64,000 nt of DNA from Xiphophorus maculatus (Eukaryota > Chordata > Actinopteri > Cyprinodontiformes > Poeciliidae), in NCBI RefSeq assembly GCF_002775205.1, contig NC_036453.1, positions 8,085,103-8,149,102 of the forward strand, given 5' to 3'. A program made the translations under genes and the position numbers. Within the stretch, counting starts at the first letter, position 1; every line of letters begins with the position of its first letter. Shown piece after piece: positions 62,959 through 64,000 of this stretch. The notes under the pieces were generated by a model. It was not told the origin of the DNA, ran no database searches, and was given only the letters and a program-made list of their open reading frames with translations.

Positions 62959-63829
62959 ACCCAGAACGCTTTGGATTCATGTGCTGCATTCAAGAACGAG
63001 TCGAGAAACGGCTGGAAAAACTCTGATTGCAGCAAACGGGAAAACTTTAAATTCAATTTAAACTTTAAACTTTTAAACCGGTGAGGAAGCAGAAACATCA
63101 TCACTGAATTTCTTTTTTTGTTCAGGTTAAGATTGTTGCGTCAGTTTTGGCCTTTTGATTTAATTGTTTGACCTTTAATGATTTACATGATAATTGGAAA
63201 TGAAGCTGAACACAAAATCAGAACAGATTAAATATTCGACCTTTAGATTTGTTGACACTTTCTGAATCTGAATTGTTTGAACAAACAACTTTACCTGTTT
63301 TTAAATATATTTTTCATATTGATGAATATATGAGGGACCAAAAATATGAATAATCTTTGTTTTCAGATAAAATGATCTCATCTCTTCCTTAAAGAGCACA
63401 TTTGTTTTACAGTGAAAAAACTACAGATAAATATATTTGAATTTGAATTTTATTTCAGCAGCCAAAGAGGTAACCATGGCGATTGTTTGTGAGCATAAAG
63501 TTTTCTAAGCAAGATGTTTAATTTTGTTCTGCTCAACAGTCTGTTCAGCTAAAGCTAAAGGATGTTAGGCTCATTTCCTCAGTGTGTGAGCTAAATGAAG
63601 GAGCGCATGTTTTTATTTTAAATTCCCTCACATGCTAACCTCTAATTGATATGAAAAAACAGACAGATTTAAAATGCTGTTAAAAATTACATGCAATATA
63701 ATCAAGCTGCTTACATATCTTTATCTTTTCCTGTTTTATTATTTATTTGTATGAATTAAAGTCCCTATAAATAATATTACAGTTGCATTAATGCAGTACA
63801 GTTAAAAGAGCAGCATATGGCCTATTCAA
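62083..63829. other. larp1: larp1 intron sequence, no exon seen
   Basis: The conserved upstream LARP1 peptide (GDAINWPTPGE in human) was not found on the minus strand here, so the next upstream exon should lie beyond 64000. Apart from the (CA)n tract and the repeat at the right edge, the sequence is AT-rich without recognised elements. Confidence 0.6.
62931..62958. repeat. larp1: (CA)n microsatellite
   Basis: About 14 CA units near the right end. Confidence 0.95.
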
Positions 63830-64000
63830 AACCTGTTCATTATATTCTTTAAATTATTCTCACATAATCAGGTTTCAGTCTGAGCTGTTTTAGGGTCTCT
63901 GTCGCTTTAAATCCAAACAAGCTGCTGCTGGCCACCCCCCCAACTCAACGTTTACACTCACAACAAAATGGCTGCAAACAGACAAACAATTATACATCCG
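63830..64000 (-). repeat. 3' part of the X-box-bearing repeat, cut by the window edge
   Basis: This is the reverse complement of the end of the 5600-6150 copy: TTTAGGGTCTCTGTCGCTTT, AAATCCAAACAAGCTGCTGC, CCAACTCAACGTTTACACTC and AATGGCTGCAAACAGA. The remainder lies beyond the window. Confidence 0.8.

Overview
The window is vertebrate nuclear DNA, almost certainly from a teleost fish. It has intron-containing genes with canonical splice sites, long AT-rich introns, many short dispersed inverted-repeat (MITE-like) elements, microsatellites, and a Rex3 retrotransposon, a family known from teleosts. No prokaryotic, viral, CRISPR or operon-like structure was seen.

Three protein-coding genes account for nearly all supported coding sequence. 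(1) macroh2a1 (macroH2A1 histone variant) lies on the minus strand. All coding exons fall between 23801 and 9996, with a CpG-rich probable promoter near 25.9-26.3 kb and a 3' UTR reaching about 8.83 kb. It keeps both mutually exclusive macro-domain exons, the 1.2 type at 20358-20457 and the 1.1 type at 19236-19326. (2) faxdc2, a sterol desaturase/hydroxylase-superfamily gene, lies on the plus strand. Nine coding exons from 30762 to 44372 give a complete 340-aa protein with three histidine boxes. (3) larp1 (La-related protein 1) lies on the minus strand. Seventeen coding exons from 62082 down to the stop at 47156 cover a C-terminal 901 aa with the La motif and DM15 region; the 5' part is beyond the right edge. 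macroh2a1 and faxdc2 are divergent; faxdc2 and larp1 converge, and three CTCF-like motifs lie between their 3' ends. faxdc2 next to larp1 matches the human 5q33 arrangement.

The remainder is repeats. Region 1-8.8 kb has no gene. It holds a dispersed repeat family carrying GTTACCTAGCAAC (RFX X-box-like) motifs, a tRNA-derived SINE fossil and MITE copies. A 3.2-kb Rex3 LINE (13811-17033) with an uninterrupted 1059-codon ORF and a perfect 12-bp target-site duplication sits in sense orientation in a macroh2a1 intron. faxdc2 introns contain a 42-bp minisatellite starting at a splice donor, a 1.75-kb 16-bp minisatellite with up to three CpGs per unit, a palindromic MITE and a long-arm inverted repeat. 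larp1 introns contain a Tc1/mariner-type element with matching ends and TA flanks, plus diverged repeats.

The most notable signals are: two GC-AG introns (90 nt in faxdc2, 69 nt in larp1), both a multiple of three and free of stops; tandem repeats within about 1-62 nt downstream of four splice donors, including both alternative macroH2A1 exons; the intact Rex3; the CpG-dense minisatellite with one-sided variant distribution; and the X-box-bearing repeat family. I found no evidence for a new multi-gene system.
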